A stretch of 6,350 nt of DNA from Ruminococcus sp. (GTDB lineage: Bacteria > Bacillota > Clostridia > Oscillospirales > Ruminococcaceae). The stretch's first letter is position 1. The number at the start of each line of letters is the position of its first letter. Shown here piece after piece: positions 4,415 to 6,350 of this stretch. Under the pieces are notes generated by a model. The model saw only the letters and a program-made list of their open reading frames with translations. It had not been told where the DNA came from and did no database searches. Made by a program: the position numbers and the translations under genes. The stretch lies in the NCBI GenBank assembly GCA_029063695.1, contig JAIDNR010000445.1:1-6350 (forward strand). Direction: 5' to 3'.

Positions 4415-6350
4415 GTGAAAAAGAAATTTCCGGCGTTGTTTTTTACGCTCGTTTCTGCAATTCTTGCTTGTCAGATATTCGTTTCCATGCTGCTTTACGT
4501 CTATAACAAAACTTATGGGCTTATCGGAATTATTTTTTCAGCAGTACTTATAACAATACTTGTGATTGTTTCTGTGCTTTATTCCAGAAATTTTATACGG
4601 CATATATTCAAAATGAATAATCACCTTGAAAATTCAGCCGCTGAATATATGAATAATCTTCCTACACCTATTGCGGTTATCAGTGAGGACAGAAAGTTTG
4701 TATGGTATAACCAGAGCTTTTCAGATAAAATAAGCCGTGGTTCAGATGTTTTCGGACTTGATTTCGAGGAATATGTTAGGCTTGACCTTGATGCCCTCAT
4801 GAACGGCGGTACGCCTTTATGCCGTATAAACGGAGCTATGTATAATACTGCATATGAAAAATTTGAGGAAAATGACATTTCTTTTCTTATTATATATTTC
4901 CATGACGAAACCGAATATTTCAACCTCAAAAAAAAATGTGATGAGTCTCACCCTAATGTGGTTATTTTAACTATTGATACCTATGATGAAATCATGCAGA
5001 ACGCCAAAGAAAGTGAAAAAGCTCAGGCTTCTGTTGAAATCGAAAAGCTTATAGAACAGTTCATGAGCAGTACAAACGGGTTTATCAAAAAAACTTCGTC
5101 AAATACGTTCTATGCCGTAATCGAACAACGTCACCTTGATGAAAAAATCCATGACAAGTTCAAAATTCTTGATTCGGCAAGAAATATCAAAATTGCGGGA
5201 AAATATCCGCTTACTTTTTCAATCGGCATAGGACAAGGTGCAGATTCCCTTGCCGAAAGTGAAAAAATCGCACGTCAATGCCTTGATATGGCTTTGGGAC
5301 GAGGCGGTGACCAAGCCGTGATAAAATCAGATAACGGATATCACTTCTTCGGCGGTGTTTCAAAAGGCTTTGAAAAAATGTCACGTACCAAAACAAGAAT
5401 TATTGCAAATGCCATGCAGGATATTATCATGAACTCCGACAAAATTTTCATTATGGGTCACAGATTCGGCGACCTTGATTCCGTCGGTGCTTCATGCGGT
5501 CTTGCAGGTGCATTGAGAATGATTGGCAAACCCGTGTATATCGTGGTAAACAGAGAAGCAAACCTCGCTTCAAATCTCATTGACCGTGTTGAATCTCAGA
5601 CAGATAATAATCTGTTTATCACTCCAAAAGTTGCCATGGATTCAGTCGGCGACAATGACTTGCTTATAATCGTCGATATTCACAATACAGACTGTCTCGA
5701 AAGTTATGAACTCTATGAAAAAATGAAACAGTCCGTTATTATTGTTGACCATCACAGGCGTGCCGTGCGTTCAATTAAAAATGCCGTTATTTTTCACCAT
5801 GAACCATATGCCTCGTCCGCCTCTGAAATGGTCACAGAAATTATTCAGTACTTCAGATTTACAGGCGACGACAAACTTCCTGTATGTCATGCCGAAGCAC
5901 TTCTCGCAGGAATTATGCTTGATACAAAAAGCTTTGTAATGCGGACAGGCGTAAGGACTTTTGAAGCTGCGGCATTCCTGAAAAAACTTGGTGCTGATAC
6001 CGTTGCGGTAAAACTGCTTTTCTCAAATTCTTTTGAGGCTTACAAAAACAGGTCACAGATTGTTTCAACAGCAAAAATACATAACAACTGTGCAATTGCA
6101 GTGGCTGATTTCATCTGCGATGACATAAGAATAGTTGCACCTCAGGCGGCAGATGAACTTCTCAGCATTACAAATGTCAACGCATCTTTTGTTATATACA
6201 AAACAGGCGAAACCATAAATATTTCGGCTCGTTCGCTCGGTGCTGTAAATGTTCAGGTCATTATGGAGATTCTTGGCGGTGGCGGTCATCAAACTATGGC
6301 GGCAACTCAGCTTAAAGATATAAGCGTTAATGAAGCATTCAATCTTCTTG
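4415..6350 (+). CDS. gdpP: GdpP-type cyclic-di-AMP phosphodiesterase (DHH/DHHA1), 3'-partial
   Basis: Membrane-anchored enzyme that by family hydrolyses c-di-AMP to pApA, lowering a messenger that controls K+/osmolyte balance and cell-wall homeostasis. 645 codons are visible from GTG 4415 with no stop before the window end. Family length is about 655-660, so only a short tail is missing. Domains: two membrane segments (about 5-30 and 36-56), a PAS-like domain (about 80-165), and a degenerate GGDEF domain (about 178-305) with SSNTF at 228-232 where GGDEF would be and the family motif GRGGDQAVIK at 295-304. A DHH domain then shows HRFGDLD (349-355), D421, DHH (445-447) and D503 as metal ligands. 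DHHA1 carries GGGGHQTMAA at 621-630. All catalytic residues are present, so it should be active. It begins 41 nt after rnj with no terminator or convincing promoter between, so a shared transcript is likely. In many Firmicutes rplI and dnaB follow; that cannot be seen here. Confidence 0.95.
   Translation, partial: MKKKFPALFFTLVSAILACQIFVSMLLYVYNKTYGLIGIIFSAVLITILVIVSVLYSRNFIRHIFKMNNHLENSAAEYMNNLPTPIAVISEDRKFVWYNQSFSDKISRGSDVFGLDFEEYVRLDLDALMNGGTPLCRINGAMYNTAYEKFEENDISFLIIYFHDETEYFNLKKKCDESHPNVVILTIDTYDEIMQNAKESEKAQASVEIEKLIEQFMSSTNGFIKKTSSNTFYAVIEQRHLDEKIHDKFKILDSARNIKIAGKYPLTFSIGIGQGADSLAESEKIARQCLDMALGRGGDQAVIKSDNGYHFFGGVSKGFEKMSRTKTRIIANAMQDIIMNSDKIFIMGHRFGDLDSVGASCGLAGALRMIGKPVYIVVNREANLASNLIDRVESQTDNNLFITPKVAMDSVGDNDLLIIVDIHNTDCLESYELYEKMKQSVIIVDHHRRAVRSIKNAVIFHHEPYASSASEMVTEIIQYFRFTGDDKLPVCHAEALLAGIMLDTKSFVMRTGVRTFEAAAFLKKLGADTVAVKLLFSNSFEAYKNRSQIVSTAKIHNNCAIAVADFICDDIRIVAPQAADELLSITNVNASFVIYKTGETINISARSLGAVNVQVIMEILGGGGHQTMAATQLKDISVNEAFNLL

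Overview
The window looks like chromosome of a low-GC, Gram-positive Clostridia-type bacterium. Oscillospiraceae, possibly Ruminococcus, is my best guess from gene style and gene content; it was not tested by a search. All four genes read on the + strand. AAAGGAG-type ribosome binding sites, two GTG starts and a consensus sigma-A-type promoter all fit a Firmicute. I see no mobile element, tRNA, rRNA, CRISPR array or sign of recent transfer.

Layout. Positions 1-1119 hold the 3' part of an alanine/glycine:cation symporter (AGCS family) whose N-terminus lies outside the window. After 54 nt comes a 355-residue protein (1174-2241). It follows the order of the alpha-D-phosphohexomutase fold (phosphomannomutase/GlmM superfamily) but has lost every catalytic signature, so I read it as a probable pseudoenzyme. 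An AT-rich 251-nt gap (2242-2492) holds a 12-bp tandem duplication, a weak candidate terminator, a perfect TTGACA-17-TATAAT promoter and a leader of about 158 nt. This leads into ribonuclease J (2493-4373, GTG start), which carries an unusual basic N-terminal extension of about 74 residues. After 41 nt comes a GdpP-type membrane-bound cyclic-di-AMP phosphodiesterase (4415 to beyond the window end), complete except for its last few residues.

How the genes may work together. RNase J and GdpP are probably co-transcribed from the 2300 promoter: there is no terminator between them and gdpP has its own strong RBS. That would pair bulk mRNA decay with turnover of the second messenger c-di-AMP. The symporter and the phosphohexomutase-like gene form an upstream pair, separated from rnj by the promoter and perhaps a weak terminator.

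The least ordinary element is the degenerate phosphohexomutase. In other Firmicutes the phosphohexomutase GlmM binds and restrains the c-di-AMP synthase CdaA, so a catalytically dead relative close to the c-di-AMP phosphodiesterase invites a test for a regulatory role. That link is inference from neighbourhood only.
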